Shown: positions 46,469 to 58,500 of the stretch, piece after piece
Layout: each line of letters begins with the position of its first letter
How positions within the stretch are numbered: position 1 is the stretch's first letter
Assembly (NCBI RefSeq): GCF_001949145.1
Contig: NW_019091422.1
Span: 416,346 to 480,345 of the forward strand
Length of the DNA stretch: 64,000 bases
Source of the DNA: Acanthaster planci
Taxonomy: Eukaryota > Echinodermata > Asteroidea > Valvatida > Acanthasteridae
Direction of reading: 5' to 3'
Notes under the pieces: model-generated
What the model was told of the DNA's origin: nothing
Databases searched by the model: none
What the model saw: only the letters and a program-made list of their open reading frames with translations
Program-made: the position numbers and the translations under genes

Positions 46469-46568
46469 TCAGGCCTCAGTGCCTTCTCCTTCTGCGCCTT
46501 GCAGACGCAGCCGGGCAAAGTCCTCAAAGATGAGGTCATCGTCTTGGGGTGTCGCTGGCTCCACGCCG
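46469..46568 (-). CDS. Arrestin last exon with AP2-binding motif
   Basis: After a T-rich acceptor (ttttttag) the exon encodes [18 protein letters not shown] and a short acidic end, then [14 protein letters not shown] fits the AP2 beta-appendage motif D/E-xx-F-xx-F-xxx-R found in human beta-arrestins (DIVFEDFARQR). The tail after it is shorter than in human beta-arrestin 1. Confidence 0.93.
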
Positions 46569-49500
46569 CTAAAAAAGGGGGCAGGAGAGAGCGGGAATCA
46601 AGGGGTTACCAAGAGCAAACGAAATTATCCTGAGCCTCAATTTGATACGGTCACAGATGTTGAGATTAGTTTGTGAGGTATGGACCTTGGACAAGCATGA
46701 ACCCTTCCACAGAGCAAGAACTACAAACCTGACCTGCTCTACTAGAATGAGGGCTTGAGTTTCTCCACAAAGGGGCCCATTTGTGAGCAATAGTCCATTT
46801 AATGTCACCATTCTAACGTCAATTCCACAGCCCTGAAACAACAATAGGGCCATTTTCCAACACTCAACTTCGTCTCCGTCTCAGGCTTCATTCCCAAAAC
46901 CAATCCCCGATTGTGGGCCTGAAGCGTTTAAATCAAATTGGATTACTGTAAGTTTTTGCTCTCTCGCATCTTATTTGATGATTTGTGGCACTATTAGACT
47001 AATTACTGCGCTTACAGCTTCAAAGTCAGCTGGTAAAAAAACAGTTGAAGCCTGAGATGGAGCCGAAGTTGAGTATTGGAAAACGGCCAAGGTCTAGATT
47101 CCAAAAGGCCCTCTATATCCTTATTTATTGATAGCTGCCCTGTATCAATGATGCATTATACATGTTTACAATAAAACCTCAACCTGTCTGAGTCAGTAAT
47201 ATTTCATGAACATCTCCGAGTCTAATATTTTGTTGAAATATAAAGATATTTTGTAACAGTGGCAAAAGATGATTTTTTTTTCCATTTTCAAAACAAGTGC
47301 TTCACAAGGACAAAAAAGAATTCAGGGTGCTGAAGTCCCAGAGTTGCTGCAACTGCAACAGAGAATTGTCTCTGGGTGAGTTGTGTGCCATTATTAATAT
47401 GCAAATATGCAAAACAGGGTGTATGTCAGCAATGAATATGCATTCTAACAAATCTGCAGTCATCATAAAAGGTGCTCATGCATGATCACATCCAAGTCAG
47501 GCTTTTTTGGCCCATGGCTATGGATAGCCACAGTGCTGAGACAATGGGAACAAGACAAAGCCACTGCCCAAAATAGCCTGATTTGGATGAGGCTTTCATA
47601 CCCTTAATCTGGTGCCTTTATAAAAGTATAAAAGGTGATCTACTCTATGCTAAAATTACTGCATGCAGTCAGGGAATATGACAAAGAAGATGACAGTGAG
47701 ACAGACGAGACCTGAGGCAGTCTAACCCAGAAAAACAGGGTGGTAAGAACACTTACGAAATGACAAGCAATCACGCTTAAAACATTTTCTCTAATCAAAA
47801 TGAATTATGAAAGAAAAACGTTCCACTGCTTCCAACTAAATGAAACTTGTACCAAGGCTACTTTGCATGTGATAACTTTTTAAGCACCTGCTCCAACCAT
47901 ACAAGATCAAACAGAAATGCACAGAGAAAAAAAAAACAAAAACAAATAGATGCTGCCACACTTTACGGCTGTGAGATTGGCAAATCAGTTAAATGTCAGT
48001 GTTGAAATAAACCATGCAGGTGAACATATGACTTTAATCATCGTTAAAAATGCAACCTCAATCTTATTTTGCAGCACTTCATCGTGCAGGTTGGGCCGCT
48101 AAAGAAAAGGCCTGAAATGGAGTCTGATTCTCCCACATTTAGAATACAATGCTCACTGAGTTATAGAGGGTTTGCATGCCTGCCATCTTGCAGGCCAGTG
48201 CATTTGTTCCATAGGGTATGGACAAAGGGGGTTTCCCTGAGGACATCAACAACTGACCTGTATGATGGCTACCATGCAAAGCCTCTAAACACTGTACAAG
48301 TGATATGCTGACTATGGCTGCACACAAATCTCTTGTCTAGAGCTAGGTCTAGGTCTTCACCCCATTAGAAATGCGTGGAGACGCGTAGACAATAGACCTA
48401 GCCGTAGCTCTGGAAGCCCGTTTCGGACACGGCCCAAGACTATTGAGAAGGGCACTGGTAAGCCACTTCAGGAACAGCTGTCTGCAATTCAATTTTTTTA
48501 CGCAATTTCCTCGTCAGATTTTGCAACACTGGCATATTTACACTAGTTCAGTTGATGTGCTAGGTTCTTTAATCCAACAAACACACACCACTGATTAACG
48601 CGACATCCAGGCCGGTGAAGGACAGGGGCTGATATGTTTTCAAACCTGACCCTAAACTTACTGTATTCCTTCTATCATCATGGCTGGGATATTAACACCT
48701 GTAACTCTTATAAGGCCCCACCAAGATGTCAAGTCTTCACTGCAAAAGCACTTGCACATGTTGACAATGGACATAGCCCTAGCTCCTGAAGCCCGTTTTG
48801 GATGTGGCTGAATCCCTGCAGTCGACCACTGTAGACCCAGCCCCAAGTCAAGGCAAACACATAATGCAGTCTCCTGTTCAAAATTGATTGCCTGTGAAGG
48901 GTCACGTGGGTAGCAGCTGGCAAAAGGCGTCGCCCGTTACTGGGGTTCATAAACATGTGTAAGTGGATGTGACCCAACCTAACGATTTGAGTTACGTGTA
49001 CATGTGTGTTAAGGCCTTTGAAAGAATCTCCCACAGTGTTTGTCAATGGAAGCCCTCAACATTTTTCACCTGATTAATGTCTAGTCTCATCAGGATGCTG
49101 AACTGAGTAATACATCCAAACAAAGAGGTGTGTACGCTAATGCAAAATTAAACATAATTACTGAAAAATGCCTTAATGCTCATTTTGCAGCATCCAGTCA
49201 CAATTTACACAGCCTCGGTGCTCAAACGGTTATAGAGAGTACAGATATATGCTTTGGGCCGTTATTTGAGAAATCTTGTGGTATTCTCACCCCAAAAAAC
49301 CCTGATAGACGGCCAACTATTGATGCTTTCAAGTGTGGATCGCATCCGTTCTGCCATGCTGCGTGACACACCTATTACAGAGTCCACTAGCAAGATGAGC
49401 AATTCAGTCTCAAGTGCCAGTGAACGGAGAAGGTCATTCGTTGGTGCACCCGTGCAAAGGGGACGGAGGAAACAAAGCACCCAGCCAAAATGGGCCACGG

Positions 49501-52500
49501 CCAGGCATGAAAAGACAGCTCACACGTCCAGGCAGGAAAGAACGCTTTTGGCAATGTCTCAGGTTGGTTATTTGTAGTTTCCCGATGAAACTGGGTCAGA
49601 AAAGAAGCTGGCAGCTTTTCACACAATCAGAGGATAAATGTGGGTCAATGTACTGATCTGAGAAGACTTCCCAAAACGGTTAAAGAGTTGTCAGGAACAG
49701 TTCAACTCCAGGAAAGTTTCCCCCTCTAATGTTTTGTAAATGTGATATTCAACAGCATTCTATAACATTTTATCCTTTTGGAAGATTTTGGAGCAATAAT
49801 TGAAGCTATCTTCAGAGTTCATTTCCACCCTGTATCTCGACATGAAAATCAATTTAATCACTGACGGAGGCTCCTTTTGACGTAGCTCATTTCGGCTGGA
49901 GCAAATTTTCGCTTTGTTTCCCCCAGACACCTGAATATACAACCGTGACTGAAGTGCCGACTGACAGTGCATCACAAACTGCGAGTTAGTTATTACTACC
50001 TGGGATTTAGCATGCCGGGCATGTAGGTTTGGCCAACACAATATTTCCCTGCCCGTCTGTTAGGGTCATTCCTGGGGGGGTGGGCGAAGCGAGGAGAGAA
50101 AGTCGTGCACAAAGTAAAGCACATGCCCAACCCAGACAAAGGGGGAGGGGGACAGAGAGGGGGACGGGGAGGGGGACGGGGAGGGGGAGGGAGCGGAGGG
50201 GTGGGGAAAAGAATTCAAATCAAACATTGCAAAAATGTTAATCAGCGTTAGGCAACAAAATATCGAGGGATAGTAATACAAAGACATTTTGGGTTTGAAG
50301 AAGTAAATGTTAAATTTGCTCAACGCGAAATTAAAAGAAAGGGTGACGCTCAAGCGAAGATTCCATTGTAAATCTTGCATTCCTTGGGATCAAGGTCTGG
50401 TTTAATGACAGTATAAACGGAAAGGGCCAGAAAGAATGGTAGCATGGATGCAATAGGGGAGCAAGTTTTTCTTGCCTTCTTTGTATTCAAAATAAAAACA
50501 TTTTGGGAAAAAAAAACATTGTAACCAGAGATAAGGCTTACGAACACTGCATCAACATTCTCGATTCGGGATACATGGGGAAGGAGAATAGAAATAATAC
50601 ATATGCATACATTCTGAAACAAAAAAAACTATTTCATGTTAAAAGCACGAACGACAACATGCCTAAAATATTGTTAGTGAAAAAAAATCCAAAAAGGAGC
50701 ATTACTCTCTGCCAACCGCCCCCCAAAAAACTGCAACTTGCATAACCAACCATTTTATCTAATATGTATTCAAACATTTTCCTACGATAACTAATCTTCC
50801 AAATCTTTCTGTACGAATGAAAAAAAAAAGGCTTTTTGGAGGTTTAAACTCTAGGACCAACAAAAGCCTAGGGAATCAAAGCCAGCTAATAAGATGCACA
50901 TACATGTATTAAGCAGCAACTAACCACCTGACAGCGAATGACAGCAGGGCAAATGGAGAAGGCCAATTCCTGAACCAATGAGAATCCAGTAATAACCAGG
51001 CAACCTAATGAGATGCGCATGACAAACAGCTGGTTGCCACCAATCAGCCAATGAGGGCAGAGCAAGCACCATGCACAACAAAGCATGACCACAGGGGAAA
51101 TGTTCTTGATAATCACGCATGTACTCATTTGCTGACTTAGGCCTTTGATGCCAAATTAGAAATTACCATCTTTTATTACTTGCAGGGCTAGACTTAGAAA
51201 TCTCAATCCTGGCTGGAAATATTACGCCACTGCTGAGAAACATGCCTAAATAATAATCCTTTGAAGATTTTTTTTAATCAAACATGGCAAACAACGACTT
51301 ACTTGGTATCAAAGTTGATCAGATTGGTGTCGAGCGCTTCCTGCTGTGCTTCCACTGCAAACAAAGCAAAGGAAATGCTGAAAAAGAGTTTATACATTTA
51401 AGGTAGATAATTTGTTGGACTTTATTCACGCCGAGCTGAAATGCACCCCCAATCGGCAAAAAGAAAGACAGGTGGTTATAAGTGGGTACGCAAAGACCAT
51501 ACATGCCGGAGTACATTAGTTACACGTATTTAACGTGCTCCGCGTCAAATGCGCATTTACTTGCGCACCTCATGGTGCGCCTATGTGGTGAGTACCCAAA
51601 AACACGCCCTCTTTTGTTCCGCTCGAAGCAGATTAGGGCCAGGGTGTTTATTTTCTTGGCACATTTGCATTGTGGAAGGTTTTTTAAATGCCTGAACTCC
51701 AAAGTGCTTCTGGTGATCACTGCCAATTGATTTTGTCAGGTGCATGTAGGGTCACATTTGTAAAAGCTGATTTTTTTTGTAGAGGTTGAAATTGCTACAT
51801 GTACATTTCATCAAATTAATGGCCAATCATGAAGCAACGTTATTTTCCCAGAATCCTTTGCATCAATACAAAAGACTGTGCCCAGAGTCACGGGCGGACA
51901 ATAAAAGTCAGGGTTTCAATTTATGGGCGGAGGTTAGCGGTACGGCCACTCATCAATAAAAGAAATAAAAATGCAGCTTGAAGGTCGCCAGCTGTCAGCC
52001 AACTGCCGACTGCATAATAGCCATCTCATTAATTCGCTACGTGTGTGGGCGCATGGAGCAGCGGGGGGCACTGATGTTAGCTTTTTGTTCCATGTGCACA
52101 GGGACCCTATCAGTTCGAATCATCTCCAAAGTGGTTCTTTTATCATGAATGAGGGAGCAGGGCTCGCCACCTGCGCACCTGGGGTTGTCTTCAAAGGGTT
52201 CGGATTCCATGCACCTGATGTCCATTAATTGATCGCTCCCGACAGCTACACTCGGATGAACTCTCACTTCGGCAACAATGTCTTTCTTTTGGTTCTATTT
52301 ATAGTTACAGACACCTAACGGACAAATTTTGTTGAATGATTCAGGTCTTGGCAAATTTATATTTCAGTGCATCGGCACACTCCAACTTCCAGGGAGGGAG
52401 TTCTTACATGTTTCACCGCAGTTGTTTAAAGATGCCGGGCAGAGGATTGTTAGAGCTGTGATACAATTTGCTTCCACAGCAACCAATGCGTTGAACCAAA

Positions 52501-55500
52501 ACCATGACAACACAGGCACTTAAAGATGATTACTAATTTAAAATGTCAGGCATACAGACACTTACGCTCGCTCAGCAGCTACCGTGTAGTCCAGTCACAT
52601 TATGATTTAATTGGCCTCATTCCTCCAGGACGAGAGCTTTTGGCATCACTGTGACCCTGGGTCCTTTTGGGACTCCTTGGTTTTAGACAACGGATAGTCA
52701 CAAATGTACCCCCAAATACAAAATGTAACCTGACAATGTGGTATGCTTATTTTCAGCAGCTGAAATGTAGCCCGACAATGTGATATGCTTTATTTTCAGC
52801 AGCTGAAATGTAACCTGACAATGTGATATGCTTATTTTCAGCAGCTGAAATTGTTGAAATAAAACCAATCCCCTTTCTCAATCATATCCTTCGTTTCATC
52901 TGTACCTTTTTTGGATAATGGCCAAGTTATAAACAGCAACAGCATCACAAACTCTAATCAAGTCTTAAGTGCTCCGATAAACCACAGATAAAATGTCCAA
53001 ATCCTTTCAAGGATGACATCACTCATGAACTGAATTACTCTGACATTTGGAGGAAAACAGAAGAACAAAATTTTCATCTTCGCAGGTTTTTTTTTCAATC
53101 CCAAGTGTCCTGGATGCAAACGTAATGGCACAGAATCTTTTTACCTTAAAATTTACACAGCTGTGTATCTCACAAACGTGCAGTGATTTAATTATCCAGC
53201 GGTCGAAGAACTTTGCTCTTCAGGGGACAAGACTACTCGCGTCTTCTTTCCCATTGCAGAGGTCATTTGTATCGAGAAAACACGTAATCCAACCCAACAA
53301 CACAAGTCACAAGTTACCAGGGACACTTTGGAGCCAAAAATCTTTGAAAGAATCTTCCAAAATACAAAATCCTCGACAGTTTCTCTACCAGAATATCCAT
53401 TTTTCAGCAGGATGCCAAACTAGGGGAAATGTCAAGCAAAGAGCTCACTTTGTTCCAGGGTTGTAATCAAGTACTTTTCCACGAGTACGAGTATCAGCAC
53501 AAGTACTTTTGCACAAGTACTTTCCCACAAGAATGAGTATGACCACAAGTACTTTTTCATGAGTACGAGTAAAAGTACATAAAAAGGTACTCGAGTTCAA
53601 GTTTGAGTACAAGTACTAGTCCAAGTACAAGTACTAGTCCAAGTACAAGTACTAGTCCAAGTACAAGTACTAGTCCAAGTACAAGTCCAAGTACAAGTAC
53701 TAGTCCAAGTACAAGTACTAGTCCAAGTACAAGTACTAGTCCAAGTACAAGTACTAGTCCAAGTACAAGTACTAGTCCAAGTACAAGTACTATAACTAAC
53801 ACAGAAAGAAGGGAGAAAACTAAAGTAAAATTACGGAAACAAATGGCTTTAAGATTTAAATTCTGAAATCCAGTCCCACGTGCCTGTGCTTCATGAGATA
53901 CTTTTTACTTATGTGGCAATCTCAAAAGGAATACCACAAGTTCATTTTTTCTCTAATCAAAATACAGCTCCATTATGGAAGAAACTGTGTTTTTCAAAAT
54001 GATGTACATGTGACCACCGCTGCACGTGTGACCTTTCAGACGCACTGTGGAATAACGTATTGGATGGCACCGTGCCTCTCTAATGATGTTGTAATAAGAG
54101 AAGAGAGGTCAACGTCCTTTGCTTGACTCAGACAAACAACCTTTACGTCAGATTGGAGGAACTTGTGTTAGCAGCAGTAATCAAATTTGTCACCAGAGTC
54201 TTTCCTTGTACACGTAGAAGCGATCAAGATTTAATGGGAAGATGTTGGAACCCACTGTGCCCAAAACAGGGGAAATGGGGTTTTGCTGAATGAGTGAAAA
54301 ATTCTTTGCGCGCAATTAAAAGGCATGAAGACAACAATATCCCTTGGCCAAATTACAAAGTGACGGGTTTGTCTTCACCGTATTGTTCCATATTTATGGA
54401 TCAAATTTTTTAAGTCCACCTGATGGGCACTGAAGATTTTAACAAAGCTCTGCAAACCTTTGAAGGAACTTTTAAAGGAAAGATGATGATAATATGTTTT
54501 TCCTGACTTTGAGTGTCTCAAATGTTACTTTTCAATTTGTGGAAAATGAAACCAAGGGGTGGGATCGACCAACAATAGCTAAAAACAGCTGAAAAAAGCA
54601 TAAAGAAGCTGAACTGTGAAAATTTCCTATACTTCTGTACACTGCCAGTGAGGAACAAAAGCTGAAATCCAAAACCAAAAAACATAAAATCTGCTAAAAA
54701 GCCGAGAAATCTCACCAATGATGCATGTAACATAATGGTTTAAATCAGAAGCTTGAGGGAAAAGGGGCGGGGCATTCTGGTGACTTGTAAGTTGCCTTAA
54801 ACTTTTGAAGTATGTGACCACGGTTCGAATCCCACCCTGGCCAACTGGATTAACAGGATTCTTTGTACCTCTAGAATACACCTCCTTCTCAGTCAGTTTC
54901 ACTATGAACCAAGTCAACAAGCAAAACAAACAATTAATGATGAAGAACTAGGAACCAATCTCACGGACCTACAAGCAAAGGAGTTAGCAAAGCAAAGACA
55001 CTTTTTGTGTTAATAACAGAAACAGCTGGGTAAGACATGAACCGTACAGCCTGTGACTCATCCTAAGCTAATTTCTGAATAGCACATACAGTCACTGAGC
55101 ACTATTTCCTCTTTAGCAGAGCTAGGAAAACAGGGTTTTTCTCCGGTCAGCCATCTTGAATTGAAATCAAAGCGATACCTGTATAAATTCTTTTATTAAC
55201 TTGGCAAGTGAAGGAATGAAGATGAGGCTAAGGGGGCAAATTATCAATGATCATCCTTGTACTCTGGCAGCTTGTTCTAAATTATGCATAAAAAGCCTTG
55301 TCTGTCACCTTTATTTCCCGAACAAAGCAAGGCTAAACCTGTAATTGTAGCAAACTGGTCAGGCTCCTTCCCATTCCGAGCGTTCAAAACATGAAGTGGG
55401 TTCAGGGCACATAATCCAAAACGGCCATCTTGTGAATAATCCCCCACTGGGGGATTGCAAAAGATTTGTTAATTTCAGAATTTCTCTGGACGCCCTCTCC

Positions 55501-58500
55501 CTTCCGGCCACCGATGGGGGAGGGGATGGGGTGTTGAACTAGGGATACTTACGAGCTTCTTCCTTCTGCTGTCTTTGCTCTGGGTTGGGAGGTGCAGGGA
55601 AGGACTCTGCTGGCTGCTCTGGCTTGGGGTGTGTCAGGATGAACGGCAGGAGGACTGACAAGGGCCTGAATGTATGTAGGAAAAGATGAAGGAGAAATAT
55701 TGTGACATCTGGTAAGATTGTACAAGTTAATTGATCCAAAGTATTAACAGTTTAGTTGTACTGTAACATTGCAGAGTACGTTGGTTATGGGCTCTGGGTT
55801 ATGGGCTCTGGGTTTATGGGCTCTGGGTTAAGGGCTTTGGGTTATGGGCTCTGGGTTATAGGCTCTGGGTTATGGGTAATGGACTCTTGGTTATGGGCAC
55901 TGGGTAATGGGCTCTTGGTTATGGGCTCTTTGTAATGGGCTCTGAGTTATGGGCTCTAAGTTATGGGCTCTGGGTTATGGGCTCTTGGTTATGGGCTCTG
56001 GGTATATTGGGCTCTGGGCTTTGAGTTACAGATTGTCAATTACAGGCTCTGGGTCACAGGATATGGGCTATGGGCTGTGAGTTACAGCTTGTGGACAAGG
56101 AAACACTCACAGTTGAGGGCTGGATTGAGGATTAAGGGCTGTGGGTTGTGAGGTGCCAGCGGCACGGGCAAGCTAAGATAGCAGCACAGAGTGGGAAGTT
56201 GGCCATCTCACCTTGAAAATGGCACATCCAAGGAGCATTTGACCTTGTACTGGACCACAATGCCATGGATATTCTCTGCGTCTTCCCGCCCCTTCTCACA
56301 GGGTTTGAACCTGTTGGTGAGGATGTAAAACAAGCCTTTTAATGTGACTGGTAAGATGCAGCGTCTAAAACTTCTCAAATTTAGATCCCCTTGATAGAAT
56401 AAAAACAAGACTGCTTAAAATTCAAACAGTTTGTCACAAAATTCAAGATGGGGGGTTAAGAAAATGTTGGTACTGGGCTTTTGCCCATTTTGTCCCCCAT
56501 GATGAGATTACTCACATTGTCGAAGTGGCCAGATTTGTGTCCTCGTGTTTGAGCTTGCCGTCGAGGGCCAGACCTCGTTTGTGCTTGTTGTTGGCAAGCA
56601 GAGGAGTGACGTAAAAGACTTTGGATAGGGTGTGGCTAGGCAAGACTGGCAAACCATCGGACGCCCTGGCAGAGCACAGGGGGAAAAAAGGAAAACAAAA
56701 ATTAAGATGACAAAAAGTTCAATGCAGTAAAATACACCAAGTCATATTCACTTTCAATATTTTAGTCCATTGTTCAAATTTTTACAGCAAAATGCTAATA
56801 TCTGCAACAAATCAATAATTCAAAGCATTCGCTCACTTGGGCTTGCATTGCAATTATTTACCAAAGGAGTCGGAGATGTCATATAAAATGCATTCACATG
56901 ATCAAATATGCATATACTGGGAGGCCATTACACAACCAGAAATTGCAGGCTTTGTGAACGCAGTTGTCAACTCCAAGTACAATGTTCAAGAGAGAACTAG
57001 TTCTGCTCAGCCTAAGCTCGGGACGATTTCCCCTCTTGACATGACTGAGTAAAGCTACTTCATGGATACATCAAAGTGAGACCAAAGAAAGTGGGCAAGA
57101 GCACGCACTTGTCGGTTTCAAAGTAGGCCACGCAGCACTTGTAGTTGGCCTTGTTGAAGAGGCAGATGTCGGCGTACTGCTTGACCAGAATTTTGATCTT
57201 CTTCACCTCCCGCTTGGAGTTGTTTGTGATTTGGATGTTGACGGCTATCTTCTCGCCGTGAAAGTACATCTGTGGACAAGTAGGAAGCGAGAGAGGGAAA
57301 CGTCAGAATGAGACCTATCAAGTGATCGGGACTGACAGGAAGTGAACCACTGTAAAGAAAGTGAAATTCCAGCAGTGTAACCAACAGTGCCCCTTGCATA
57401 GATGGTAGCTGTTCGATGCGCCTTATGTTTAATATGCGTTGCATACATCGCAACAAAGGCTGCATCCAAATCTGCTGTCTTGAGCTGGGTCTAGGTCTTC
57501 ACTCTATTGGCAATATGCGGGGACGTGCAGACAATAGACCTCGCTGTAGCTCTGGAAGCCCGTTTTGGACAGGGCCTAAAATGCAACAGTCTCATCCAGT
57601 TTGCTTTAAACGAATGTGAACCTCTGACCACTGATGTGCAAGTGAAGCACCCCACAGAAAATGTGCTGCTTTCCTCTACCTACACGACTGACACAAGGCA
57701 CTTTTTTAAGGATTCCCATTAATCACCTGGTTGGAAGACACTCTTCCTCAAATGTTTCCCTTGGGAGAGGAACCATAGACCACTCAAATACAATCCAAGT
57801 CCTTCCACTACAAAATGTCCCCAACCTTTTCTCAGCCTGGATGCAAGTCTTTCACAAACAACTGTTCTACAGTGTTTCAGATCAATTAAGCGAGACACAA
57901 AAGGCAAGACAATGACCCCTTTGTCCAGCGACGCCTCCAGGTGCAAGGGAGAGTTGGTGCTCATGATGAACGTCTTGGTGACCTCCTCGCTGGGCTGGGC
58001 GATGGGCATTTCAGGATTGGCGTAGGTCACCTTACGGATGGCCAGGTTGACCGAGTTCCTCTTGTGGGGCTTCTCATCGATCGAGTCTGCAATGAGAGAG
58101 AGAGAGAAGTACAATCCAGAGATTAAAAAAGAGGAAGTGTGTACACACAAAGACTAAAGTAACTGTGAATGAATAACTTAAAATCTATGTTCCGCTGAAC
58201 AAAGAATATCAAATGAAGGAGACTTCCGACCAACAAACTGTACTGCAACAGTGCTGTACATCTATGTTTGGACTGAACCGATGATCGGTTGAAAGAGGGA
58301 AAACTGACCTAGGGGGATTCCAACCACTGACCAACGGAATACTGCATTTAGCCCATATATGTTTTGCAATATCTACTCCTAACAAGCAGATGTACAAACC
58401 AAAATGAACCCAATAACTGAGTCGATATCCATCTAAACAAGCCAACCGACCAGTTGCAGGTCTGGAATCAGCAAAATGCCGGATGACTTTACTAAGTTCT

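Noticed and set aside
53557-53866. Open frames with [11 protein letters not shown] or [10 protein letters not shown] repeats
   Set aside because: Both come from the 18-base satellite and have no coding evidence.
54770-54845. Possible tRNA around GGTTCGAATCCCA
   Set aside because: B box only. The upstream A box and acceptor pairing are not convincing.
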